64,000 nt of DNA from Eucommia ulmoides. Its lineage: Eukaryota; Streptophyta; Magnoliopsida; Garryales; Eucommiaceae. Under the pieces are notes generated by a model. The model had not been told where the DNA came from. It searched no databases and worked only from the letters and a program-made list of their open reading frames with translations. Position numbers and translations under genes: made by a program. Numbering within the stretch: the stretch's first letter is position 1; every line of letters starts with the position of its first letter. This document shows, piece by piece, positions 9,216-19,475 of this stretch. The stretch spans positions 47,582,397 to 47,646,396 of the forward strand of contig CM028330.1 in assembly GCA_016647705.1 (NCBI GenBank), in the 5' to 3' direction.

Positions 9216-10942
9216 GAGAGTTTCCCAACAACATTCATGAGTCGCTTGTTCAACTATCATAAATGCGCTCTCCTATTCCTTAATGCCTGCTTGACAAAGC
9301 CTATTTAAGTCTTCCAATGCCATCCCTAACTTAATTAAGTCGTAGCTCACAATTGCCAACTAAGTCGTAGCTCACAATTGCCTTTTAGGCAACCCAATCA
9401 TGATCTTACATAGGAAGTTTTCTACACGAAAATGACTTTGTGTTTTACTCTAAAAAAAATAAACTTTAGTTTTTTTAAAGAAATTATCTATAAGTTTCAT
9501 TTGAAATGGAAATGTCTTTAAAATGTTTTTTTTTTTTCCAAACTTAAACATCTTTAAAAATGTGTTTTCTAAACTTAAATGTCTTTTTAAAAGTATTTTT
9601 CTAAACTTTTTTTCCTAAAACTATTTTTCAAGTTGTCTTAAAAACCTTGTTTTTTCAAAAAATGAATTTTGCAAAAGGTTATTATGTCTTTTTTCTAAAA
9701 GATATCTTTAACAAGTTTATTTTACAAAACCCCATTTACCTTGTTTCATCAAGTATGTTTCAACTTGTTCTTATTTTTCTAAAAATGTTTTTCCAAATTG
9801 TTTTTCTTTGAAAAAAGAATGGTTGTTCTTTAAAAAATACAAAACAAATTTCTTTAAAAACTGATTTGTTGTTATTTGCCGAAGAACTTTTTTTTTTAAA
9901 ATATCAATTTTTTTTTAAAAAAAAATACATTCTCAAGTTTTTCACCAAAATATTTTTTTATTTCCAAGAAGTTCTATGAAGAAAAATATTTTTTTATTAT
10001 TTTTATGTCATCTTCCAAACTCTTTTACTCTTTTTTTCCAAACCCTTGTTTTTCAAAACTAGCAAAAATTTAAAATTTCTTTTTTTAACAATAATATTTT
10101 AAGGATGTTTCCCCCAAAAGAATATTCCTGAGATCTTTGTTTGTTTTTTCTAAATTATTTCTATAAATAATTTTTTTTTATATAATTTGATTTTTGTTTT
10201 TTGAGAAAAACACATGGTTTTCAACATTCCAAAACATATTTTAATTATTTGATTTTATTTTACTCTTTTTCTTTTCTTTAAAAATGCATACTAGTTTTTG
10301 TCAAAACAAACTTTCACTAAACAATAAAACCCAACCATCCTCCCCCCCCTTTGGGGCCAAACTTGTCAATTCTTCCATAATCAATAGGCGGTCTAAAATG
10401 GAGACATCTGTTCTTTATTATTTTTCTATTTTATCTGTTGCTGTTTTTTTTTAAATATTTTTTCTTATTTTCTTACATAAAATATACATAAAATGAGAAA
10501 AAACTATTAAAAAATGGAAATTAGTGTGTTAATGAAAACCAGATTACTTGGACTTGTTTGATCATAAATATTCATTTAAACTTAGGTATCATCTTCAAAC
10601 GGATGTTTTGGGGTGACTAACACCTTCCCGAACATAACCGACCCCCAAACATTAGGTAAATCTCTGGTTAAGACATAATATTTTTTTTCGAGTCAAAACT
10701 TAGGTCATTTTTAAAATAAAATAATTTTACAAAATCCCGGTGACCTAGCACACCATTTAACTCAATATTAGGTGGCGATTCAATTTTTCAAACAAATTTC
10801 GATTCAAAGATATTTTCAAAACCAGCGCCTAGAAAAGCCTCTGAAACTATATTTTCTAAAATGAACGGATTTTGAGATGGAGGAAACCAAATCGTGTCTT
10901 TTTCTTTGCTCTCTTAATTTTTCCAAAATATGGGGTGCATCA

Positions 10943-11763
10943 GAGTGATATTATATTGATTAGTTGATCCAACGCTGATTTTGCTGGATGCAAAGTTGAG
11001 CGTAAATGCAAAAGCGAATCATGTCATTTTTTGGGCATGCCTTAGTTTCTTAGTCTAGTTAAAAACATAATTTTATTGCCTTATCTACAACTGAAGCAGA
11101 ATATGTGGAAGCTGATAATTGTTGTGCACAAATTCTATATACTATTGGAATTTACATTGAGGAAGTACATATCTATTGTAATAATAAAAGTATTGTATGC
11201 TTAAATAAGAATCCAACACAACACTCACGAACCAAGTACATAGAGATATGTCATCATTTTATTCGTGATCACATTCAGAAATGAGATGTTAATGTTGAAT
11301 ATGTTGATACTTTTGACCAACTTGCTAATATTTTTACTAAACCTCTAACTGAAGATCAATTTATGAAAATTATTCGAGGTTTATGCATGGTTAAGCATAA
11401 CGATGTATGCTTAGAATAATATTTTGATCATTCATCCCCACTTTTTGAGATGATATAGGGAGAGAAGTTGTATGATGTTTTGAGTATTTGTTCGCCTAAG
11501 CATTACAATCATATAGGGAGAGAAATTTTGTGTTTTGCTTGTATGATGTTTTGAGTACTTGTTCGCCTAAGAATTGCAATCATATAAGGGGAGTAATTTT
11601 GTGTTATGCTATGCTATATTGGAAATATTTTGGAAATGTGTATGTTACTCATTAACGGTGCTTAAACAAGTTAAAAACTCCATTCTCAAATTTAGGGAGA
11701 GTGTGGTTACATTACTTTTTAGAAAACATCAAAGTTAATTGTCACCATAAAAAATTGAGAAAT
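10943..11763 (+). pseudogene. SIRE-like pol 3' end (RNase H) and 3' UTR remnant
   Basis: The conceptual protein includes NADFAGCKVERKCKSESCHF, EAEYVEADNCCAQILYTIG, NPTQHSRTKYIEICHHFIRD and VEYVDTFDQLANIFTKPLTE, ending DVCLE-stop at 11419. These are the conserved Ty1/copia RNase H and C-terminal motifs. Stops and a frameshift occur around 10960 and 11040. The 5' side is cut by the Tat/Ogre LTR end at 10942, just before the RNase H domain. After the stop, about 345 bp of 3' UTR lead to a degraded polypurine tract and the LTR at 11764. It is the upstream half of the LTR-sharing locus. Confidence 0.8.
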
Positions 11764-12325
11764 TGTTGAACCTAATGTTTTGATAGACAATTAAACATTG
11801 ATATTTTATGGAACTAATATTTTTATAGAGTAGTTTCATATTTAAGTTCCATAGGTTGAAATGAGAAACAGAATTGGTCGTAAAGAATAATTATTGAAAA
11901 ATTCATAACAAGTGCAAGATGAAGGCAATGTAGATTTTCAGAGTATTAGAGACGTTAAAGACAAATTAGGTGAAAATAAGTCATTACATTTACATTCTTA
12001 ATGCAACCCGAATTAGGATCATGTACAACACGTTAAAATGAATAAATCTTATGTGTGTCTTAATTAGAAATGATAAGTTTAAGGTCCTAAAATGATTTTT
12101 GTAAAGTATTAAGTCATAAAAATGTTTAAGGGACTAATTTTAAAAAAAAAAAATAGTTTTAACACTTAAAATGATGTGTTTTCAAGTCAATTCGGTTAAC
12201 CGGCAAAAGGGTCAATCAACTTACCAAAACAGTAGCTTAAAGAAGCTAAATGAGTAGCCTACTGGCCAATCGGTCAACCGAAGAATATGGTCGATCGACT
12301 AACCATTCCAAAGTTGAAAATAGGA

Positions 12326-14426
12326 TGTTGATTCTAAGATTTTGATGAATAATTAAGTATTGATATTTTGATGGAACTAATGTTTAATTGAGTGTTTCAG
12401 TGATTTAAAGTTCCAGTAATGAAGACGTCAAATTAAATGGATGAGAAATGAAGATGTCAAGATGATGAAGAAAAATTAAGAGTTTAAAGAAATTAAGAAA
12501 AATAACTCAGGTGAATCTTAACTCTTAATATCCCATTTAGGAACACACACATGTCACAAAATATATTTTATCTTTTATGTGTGTTTTGATTAAGTTAAAT
12601 TATTTGCTCATATGTGAAATAAGAAGAAATAATTTTGAATGACTAAAATGGAATATAAGAATATTAGTCGAGCTAATCAAAAGAAGAAAATGGTTAAAAG
12701 GGCAAAAATCGTAAAACAAAATAAGCTAAAAACGTATTCAGAGAATAGATCCAATAACAGCAGTCGATTGGTGAGTCGAACGGACATAGAAGTTGTAACA
12801 TCATGTATCTCTAAGTCGACCGACAGTTAAACCGGCCAAGAAGGGCTAAACTCTATAAATTAACAAGTCGACTGATGGGTCGACCGGTAAAGTAGTGCTG
12901 AACTCTCTGAATCTGTGAGTCGACCGGGTGGTCGACCTATGCACGCAGCAGTGATAACTTGGCTACAACCTGAGTTGGGCAGTCGACTGGGCAGTTGACC
13001 AAACCCGTTGTTTCTGGATACTGTTTGATCTGAGATTATATCTAAAAGTAGCCATTTTTCGTTGGGATTTGAGAGAGATTTGCGGGATATTATCTATATT
13101 TAAGATATAGTTCATATACTAATTAAATCCTATTAATATGGTTCATTAAATATTAATGTTTCTCAATTTGGTACTTGAAATAGTTTCTATACTTATTTAT
13201 TAAGATTGAAAAATACTTTGGGGGTTTAATTGAGATATTTGAAAGATGTTTTTAAGTGGAATTGAACCTAAATAAAGTCCTTATGATATAAGGGGTCTAT
13301 AAAAGCTTTTATTTGTCATGACACATGTAAACTAGCCATTAGAAGGTTGATTACATATTCTTTTAAATAGACCTGTGAATTTTTATTTTAGGACTAATCA
13401 TTCATTGAGAGAGAGTTAAAAGAGTTTATATCATTTGTGAGCTTTTCTAAGAGTGATTTTGAGAATCAATTGCGATCAATTTTTGCTGATATCGGATTTG
13501 AAGCTACATTGTTCTAATCATTATTTCTGTGGATTCGGGGTGAGATCTTTCTATATTGATTATTAATTGTTTATTATTCTATATTTGGAAATTGATCTTA
13601 GAAATTGTTTCTAATTTTTGAAGAAAATATTTTTTACAAACAATTTCTTATATCTGATTACGTGCTCTAATTTGCTACTCATATCTTATTGAAATTAGAT
13701 TTTTGTATCTCACGTATTTCTATAACTAGTTGGGATATTAATTGAGTTAGTGTTTATCTGGGGTGGTAGAAGCTCCGAGTGAGATTTACTTCTTATCAAT
13801 TTTTGTATTGGTGAGTTGTGACGGATTAAACACTATTGGGAGTATTTAATCAGGGGTAGCTGGGCTTCAGTCTCTTCCTGTAAAGAGATTGAGGTAGTGA
13901 TTCTTCCTAGATAAGAATTGTGTTTGTGAGTGATTTGTAAAGGTTCTATGCTTACCTGTGAAAAGGATAGTTAGAGTGTTTTGAGAGGTTTTAATTCTTG
14001 TGCCTCAATGTTAAAAAAGAATTAGGTTATTTTTTATCCTGTAAAAAGTAGAGGTTCTTCTTTAACTTGAAAAAATGATATTGTAAAGGTTGATTCTGAA
14101 CCTGTAAAATAATCGGTGTGCGAGTTTTGTTCCTACCTTTAAAGGGATCTTGGTTTTAGTGGGTACGACCTCTGTGCAACTCGAGGGACTGGATTAGCCA
14201 AGAGTAGCTTGGTGAACCGGTATAAATCTTTTGTGTGCTGCTATATTTACTTTGCTATATTTACTGTTTGGGTGTGCACTTACTTGATTATATTATTCCA
14301 CTGTGTTATAAAGATAATAATTAATTTAGGTTTAAAATTAATTATTTGATTTATTGAATTTTATTCTGATAATTTTTTAATTACCCAATTCACCCCCCCT
14401 CTCTTGGGTATTCTACTAGGCCAACA
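12326..14426 (+). repeat. SIRE 5' LTR
   Basis: 2101 bp, TGTTGATTC...GGCCAACA. A GTCGAC palindrome array lies at about 12760-13005. The conserved C-run '(c)acccccc' comes shortly before the end. The sequence closely matches 19476-21594 along its whole length. Confidence 0.9.
14221..14227 (+). promoter_or_regulatory. TATA-like motif in SIRE 5' LTR
   Basis: TATAAAT follows the strongly conserved block 'ggattagccaagagtagctt' and is preserved in every SIRE LTR here (for example 4913-4919 and 21391-21397). It lies about 200 bp before the LTR end and would place transcription start near 14250, leaving a short R-U5. Conservation supports a role; promoter activity is inference. Confidence 0.35.
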
Positions 14427-14456
14427 ATTGACATTAGAGCTAGTTTAGCTCGAATT
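14427..14456 (+). other. Primer-binding site region
   Basis: The bases after the LTR, attgacattagagctagtttagctcg, correspond to the usual copia site TGGTATCAGAGC (initiator Met tRNA) with several substitutions. The sister locus at 23187 reads 'attagtaccagacctggttt', which preserves other positions of the same site. The changes suggest poor tRNA priming. Confidence 0.6.
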
Positions 14457-14476
14457 CTTTTGCTAACAAAGATCAC

Positions 14477-15774
14477 ATGGCACACATAGTAGGCACACTA
14501 GCTGAGGGACAGTCTATGCACCGACCACCTTTGTTTGCAGGTGAAAGTTACTCATTTTGGTTTGATAGGATGATAGCCTTTCTTCAGGCTAGAAATTATG
14601 ACGTGTGGCTAACAATCGAGAATGGTCCATTCATTCCAATGGAAAACGGAGTTGAGAAGAAAAATTAACAACTCACTACTTCCGATAAGCAGAAACTCTC
14701 TATTAATTCTCAAGCTATCAATATTCTCTTTTATTCTTTAGATGCTAATAAGTATTCTAGAGTTTTAGGTTGTAAATCCGTAAAGGAGATGTGGGATAAG
14801 CTACAAGTCACCCACAAAGGGACAAGTCAAGTGAAGCAGTCAAAAATCAACGCACTTATAAGAAAATTTGAGTCGTTCAGGATGAAGGAGAATGAATCGA
14901 TTCATGAGATGTACACTCGTCTTAACAATATATGTAACAATATGAGTAAACTTGAAAAGTCATATTCTATGGAGGATAGAGTACGAAAGGTCCTAAGGTC
15001 CTTGACAAAAATATGGGAGTCAAAGGTGACGGCAATCGAAGAAGCCAAGGATCTTGGAAAATATGATATTGATGATCTCATTGGCAATTTGATGACTCAT
15101 GAATCGGCAATTAAAGGTTATGAGGATGATACCAGAAATGAAAAGAGAAAATCCTTGGCGCTAAAAGTTAAAAAAAATTGAAGAAGAGGTGACAGTGATG
15201 ATGAAAGTCTTGATAGTGAGCAAGAGAAGAATGTATCACTTCTTACAAACAACTTTAGAAGAATGACTTGGCTCATATTCCGTGGAAAAAAAATCTTAAC
15301 ATGTCTAAAGTGGAATACTACAACTATCGTAAAACTTGTCATTTTCAAAATGATTGTCCCGAACCAAAGAATGATAAAGAAAATAAGAAGAAGAAGAAGA
15401 AGAAAAAAGAAAAGAAGAAAGCAAAGAAGAGTAAGAAAAAATCAATGAAGGCTACTTGGGATGATACTGACTCAAGTAGCTCGGAAGAATCAGATAGTGA
15501 ATATACGTCCATGCTTGCATTAATGGCCACTGTTGGTGAGGTAACCGATTGTTCAAGTTCTTGTCCTTTAAATTTTGACGAATTATTTGATATTTATCAA
15601 GAACTTTCACATGATTATAAAAATCAGTGTTCTAAAATAAATGTCTTTCAAAGGACAATTAACACATTAAACGAGCAAGTAGTGGATTACGAATCTGAAA
15701 ACAATGGGTTGAAATCTAAATTGATGGATTTTCAATCAATTGCTCTCAAATTAACCGACGGTGAAATAATTTGA
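14477..15774 (+). pseudogene. SIRE gag remnant
   Basis: The start MAHIVGTLAEGQSMHRPPLF opens a gag nucleocapsid polyprotein. In-frame stops occur at 14666 and 15179, and a frameshift near 15265 moves the reading to the +1 frame (15268-15774). The segment 14789-15181 contains the gag core (KEMWDKLQVTHKGTSQVKQS ... NALIRKFESF). The zinc knuckle near 15315-15365 reads YYNYRKTCHFQNDCPE, so two of its cysteines have become tyrosine and the glycine before His is lost. A lysine-rich run follows, then an acidic Ser/Asp segment and a coiled-coil-like tail. It would normally package RNA in virus-like particles. Confidence 0.85.
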
Positions 15775-15890
15775 AAATGCTTTTGGGAAGTTCACGTGGA
15801 GTTTTTGATAAAGCCGGTGTCGGATTTTAGAAAAATCTTAAACAAAAATGCTTTCATAAATTCTTTTCTGAAATCAAAGATCTTATGAAA

Positions 15891-15932
15891 TGTTTTAAAT
15901 GTAACATTGTGGGACATACTATTCGTAGATAT
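15891..15932 (+). pseudogene. Second SIRE zinc knuckle, last Cys changed
   Basis: The coding frame gives CFKCNIVGHTIRRY, a Cys-x2-Cys-x4-His-x4-Tyr pattern. The sister remnant at 30754-30795 retains the final Cys, so the family has two knuckles and this copy lost the last ligand by a Cys-to-Tyr change. It lies between the gag tail and the protease. Confidence 0.7.
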
Positions 15933-16039
15933 TTTACTAAAATATCTAACTGTAGACAAGTTTGGGTTTCAAAAGGAACTAAAATTGTCCCGACTAACAA
16001 GATCGGACCCAAGTAGGCTGGGTACTACTTAGGAACTAT

Positions 16040-18793
16040 TTGAGGTGCTCCTTGCAGGTTATTCTAAAAGCATCAATAAGCAAAGACAAATGGTTCCCAG
16101 ATAGTGGTTGTTCTCGACACATGACAGGAGATAAAGAAAAATTTACATCTTTAACACCTAAAGATGAAGGTCATGTGACTTTTGGAGATAACGCAAATAG
16201 TAAAATTATCGGTATAGGTAATATCGAAAATGATACTACTATGATTAAAGATGTGTTACTAGTTGATGGACTTAAACATAATTTGCTTAGTATTAGTCAA
16301 CTATATGACAAAGGTTATAATGTTATATTTGATCATGATAAATGCATCATTAAGAATAGTCATGATAGTAGTATCTTGCTAATTGCATCACATTTTGAGA
16401 ATGTGTATACTTGCTCTTTTGATGATTTTAATTCTCAAAATTTATTTTGCTTAAATGCTTTATCTAAAAATAGTTAATTATGGCATAGAAGACTTGGGCA
16501 TGCTAATGTAGAGTTAATTTCTAACTAATCTAAGAAGAGTCTTGTACGTGGCCTATCGGATTTGAAATATATAAAGGATAAAGTATGTGATGTATGTCAA
16601 TTAGGCAAGCAAGTTAGATCATCATTTAAGAAAAAGATGCACACGTCCATGTTTAGATGTCTTGAATTATTGCATCTTGATTTATTTGGGCCTGACTCTG
16701 TTGCTAGTTTTGGTAGTAAGTTTTATGCATTTGTCATAGTTGATGATTATTCTAGACTTACCTGCGTATATTTTCTTGCTAAGAAAAGAGGTGTTGCTTC
16801 GGTTCTTACTAAATTTTGTAAACGTGTTCAAAATGAAAAGCAGTGCTATATTATTAACATTTGTAGTGATAGAGGAAGAGAATTTAAGAATGATAAAGTG
16901 GTAAGTTATTGTGATGAGCATGGTTATGCTCACAATTTTTCTGCACCAAGATTATCGCAACAAAATGGTGTAGTTGGAAAGGAAGAACAGAACGCTTCAA
17001 GAGATGACCAAAACAATGCTAAATGAAAATCGCTTACCAACCTTCTTCTTGGGCAAAGCAGTAAGTACCACTTTTCACGTGGTAAACCGAGTATCAATTT
17101 GTAGAGGGTTTAACAAAACCCCATATGAAATCTGGAATGGTAAGACTCATAATATTTCTTATTTTAAAGTCTTTGGATGCAAATGTTTCATTTTGAATGA
17201 CAAGGATAATCTTGGTAAATTTGATGCTAAATCTGATTATGGGATTTTCCTTGGATATGATACTAACAGTAAGGCTTATAGAGTTTATAATTAACGTACT
17301 TTAGTAGTAGAAGAAATAATACATGTTGTTTTTTAGGAAGCTAATCCATTTTTGTCGAGAAATGTTTTGGATGATGATGATGCAGGTATATTAAATAACC
17401 AAAACCAAGGTAATGATGTACCAAAGGAATCTCAACAAGAGGAGGAACCTAAGGAGAAGGACTCGACTTTACCAAGAGCTATAAAGAAAGTACCAGGGCA
17501 TTCAATTAAAGAAATCCTCGGTAATTTCAAAAAAGGTATAAGTACTCGATCTTCTCTTAGGGATATAATTAATTTTGCTTTTTTATCTCAAATTGATCCT
17601 AAAAAAATAAATGAGGCGTTAATTGGTGAATCTTGGATTTTCATAATGCAAGATGAATTAGTTCAATTTGAGCAGAACAAAGTGTGGCGTCTTGTTCTGA
17701 GACCGGATTTTCATCCAGCTATTGGTACTAAATGGGTATTTAGAAACAACAAGGATGAATCTGGTATGATAATTAGAAACAAAGTAAGATTAGTGGCACA
17801 GGGCTATAATCAAGAGGAAGGAATTGATTATGCTGAAACATATGCTCCTGTTGCAAGACTAGAAGCAATTAGAATGCTACTAGCCTTTGCATGTTCATGT
17901 AATTTTAAGCTATATCAAATGGATGTAAAGAGTGCATTTCTAAATGTTTGTCTAGCTGAAGAAGTTTATGTGAAACAACTCCCGGGATTTGAAAGTGATA
18001 AGTTTCCCGATCACTTATTTAAACTTCGCAAGGCTTTGTACAGGCTCAAACAAGCCCCGAGAGCTTGGTATGAGAGACTTAGCCGATATTTGATCGAAAA
18101 TGGTTTTTGAAATGGTATTTGTGATATTACATTATTTGTAAAGAAAACTGATTCTGATATCCTATTAGTACAAGTATATGTTGATGATATCATTTTTGGA
18201 TCTACTAATGAGGATCTTTGCCAAGAGTTTGCTAAGATAATGCAGGTTGAATTTGAAATGAGCATGATGGGAGAGCTGAATTTCTTTCTTGGATTGCAAA
18301 TTAAGAAACCAAAGAAGGGATATTTATAAATCAAGCTAAATATACCAAGGAGATATTAAAGAAATATGGCTTGGAAGGTGCTAAAGAGTACAAAACGCCC
18401 ATGGCAACGGCTACAAAAATAGAAAAAGACAATACGGGCAACAGCGTTAATGAAAAAATGTATTGAGGTATGATTGGTAGCCTATTGTATTTAACTTCTA
18501 GTAGACTTGACATTATATATAGTATTTGTCTTTGTGCAACATTTCAGTCTTGTCCTAAAGAATCGCACTTGACTGCGGTTAAGCGAATTTTTTGTTATTT
18601 AAAGGGGACGACTGACCTAGGATTATGGTATCCTAGGCGGAGTGATTTTAAATTGATAAGTTACTCCGACGTTGACTTTTCCAGTTGCAAAGTTGAGCGA
18701 AAAAGTATAAGTAGATCATGTCATTTGTTAGGACATGCTTTGGTTTCTTGGTCAAGCAAGAAACAGAATTCAAAAATACTTCTCCACTACTGA
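16040..18793 (+). pseudogene. SIRE pol remnant: protease, integrase, reverse transcriptase, RNase H
   Basis: 16040-16477: protease with the DSG motif in KWFPDSGCSRHMTGDKEKFT, then the linker to LWHRRLGH (about 16484). 16562-17026: integrase with the CDVC half of the zinc site, catalytic Asp in HLDLFGP and in SDRGREF, and the third acidic region in SQQNGVV. One extra base near 16975 shifts the frame, which continues at 16974-17294. 17352-18110: reverse transcriptase with VRLVAQGYNQEEGIDYAETY and LYQMDVKSAFLN. A stop at 18108 comes before the YVDD active site (about 18178). Then FEMSMMGELNFFLGLQIKK and RNase H (ISYSDVDFSSCKVERKSISR). Stops at 16475, 16527, 17292 and 18463 break the polyprotein. 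Confidence 0.88.
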
Positions 18794-19136
18794 GGCTGAA
18801 TACATGGTAGCTCGTAACTGTTGTGTTCAAATTTTATATATTAAGTAACAGTTAAATTATTTTGGAGTTTGTATGGAGGAGGTCTCGATCTTTTGTGATA
18901 GTAAAAATGCTATATGTCTAAGTAAAAATCCTACACAACACTCACAAACTAAACACATAAAAATTAGACATCATTTTATTCGTGATCACATTTAGAAAAA
19001 GGGATATTATTATTGAGTATATTGATACCTCCGACCAGCTTGTTGATGTTTTTACTAAACCACTAGCGGAAGATCCGTTTGTGAAAATTATTCGCAGTTT
19101 GGGTATGGCTAGGCATAATGATGTTTGCCTAGATTG
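18780..19136 (+). pseudogene. SIRE RNase H C-terminal remnant
   Basis: After a frameshift near 18775 the frame continues as AEYMVARNCCVQILY, then CDSKNAICLSKNPTQHSQTK and HHFIRDHI. More frameshifts and stops follow before the usual ending near 'gatgtttgcctagattga'. It corresponds to 11060-11419 of the older remnant. Downstream 19140-19461 is non-coding 3' UTR with no frame. Confidence 0.8.
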
Positions 19137-19461
19137 AGTTACTTATATTGGTTCCTCTCTCCCTAAATTTTGTTTTTTAAGATGACAAAGGGGGAGAAAT
19201 TAGATGATGTTTTATTAATGGGGCGAATTAATTGATGTGTGATTAAGGGGAAGTATGTTTAAAATAGTGCTTTAATTGAGTATTTTAAATTTGTGCAAAA
19301 TGGGATAAATTAGTAATGTTTGCTTTAATGAGTATTTTAATTTGTGCATTATTGAAATCTTCATTATGAGACTTTAATGAGTTAAAGAACCCATCCTCAA
19401 ATTCAGGGGGAGTGTGGTTATATTTTATTTTGAAGAAAAAATCAAAGTTAATTGTCATCAT

Positions 19462-19475
19462 CAAAAAGAGGGAGA
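19462..19475 (+). other. Polypurine tract
   Basis: aaaaagagggaga lies immediately before the 3' LTR start TGTTGATCC at 19476. It is the plus-strand primer site for reverse transcription. Confidence 0.8.

Larger units (their letters stand above)
5413..9216. mobile_element. Unclassified 3.8-kb insertion with captured gene pieces
   Basis: This block interrupts the Tat/Ogre LTR between TA-rich sequences at both ends. The left end reads 'actagcggataacccgtcat' and forms a small hairpin (acccgt/acgggt). The right end is '...tatacccgttctgatttatt' followed by a TA run. I see no terminal inverted repeat, no Helitron 3' CTRR end and no transposase. The A-rich left half (5450-7190) holds no recognisable gene; long A runs at 6783-6800 and 6942-6974 produce spurious frames. 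The right half carries a tandem duplication containing RPT6-like exons and, on the - strand, a promoter/leader-like stretch. It behaves like a gene-capturing non-autonomous transposon, but the class is undecided. Confidence 0.5.
1777..10942 (+). mobile_element. Tat/Ogre-like 3' LTR, split by two insertions
   Basis: The LTR starts TGTAGACACCCATTTTGTCC right after the polypurine tract and ends GGGGTGCATCA at 10942, against a SIRE pol remnant. Its three pieces are 1777-2772, 5139 to about 5412, and about 9217-10942. Together they make roughly 3.0 kb, close to the ~3.1 kb of the second copy at 33812-44501. The repeated phrase 'ctagatcatgg' around 2740 and 5165-5235 flanks the SIRE solo LTR. The stretch 9430-10560 is T-rich, with repeats of 'cttaaaatgttttt' type and no coding potential. 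Confidence is high for a gypsy LTR and moderate for the lineage. Confidence 0.6.

Noticed and set aside
5413-9216. Helitron assignment for the captured-gene insertion
   Set aside because: No 5' TC / 3' CTRR ends and no 3' terminal hairpin were seen at the edges, so the class is left open.
14427-14456. Possible tRNA-derived gene after the LTR
   Set aside because: Only a short piece resembles tRNA, as expected for a primer-binding site. No cloverleaf can be drawn. The same applies at 28450, 39664, 57916 and 59561.
19140-19475. Envelope-like gene of the SIRE element
   Set aside because: Only about 335 bp lie between RNase H and the 3' LTR, with no open frame and no membrane-type segments.
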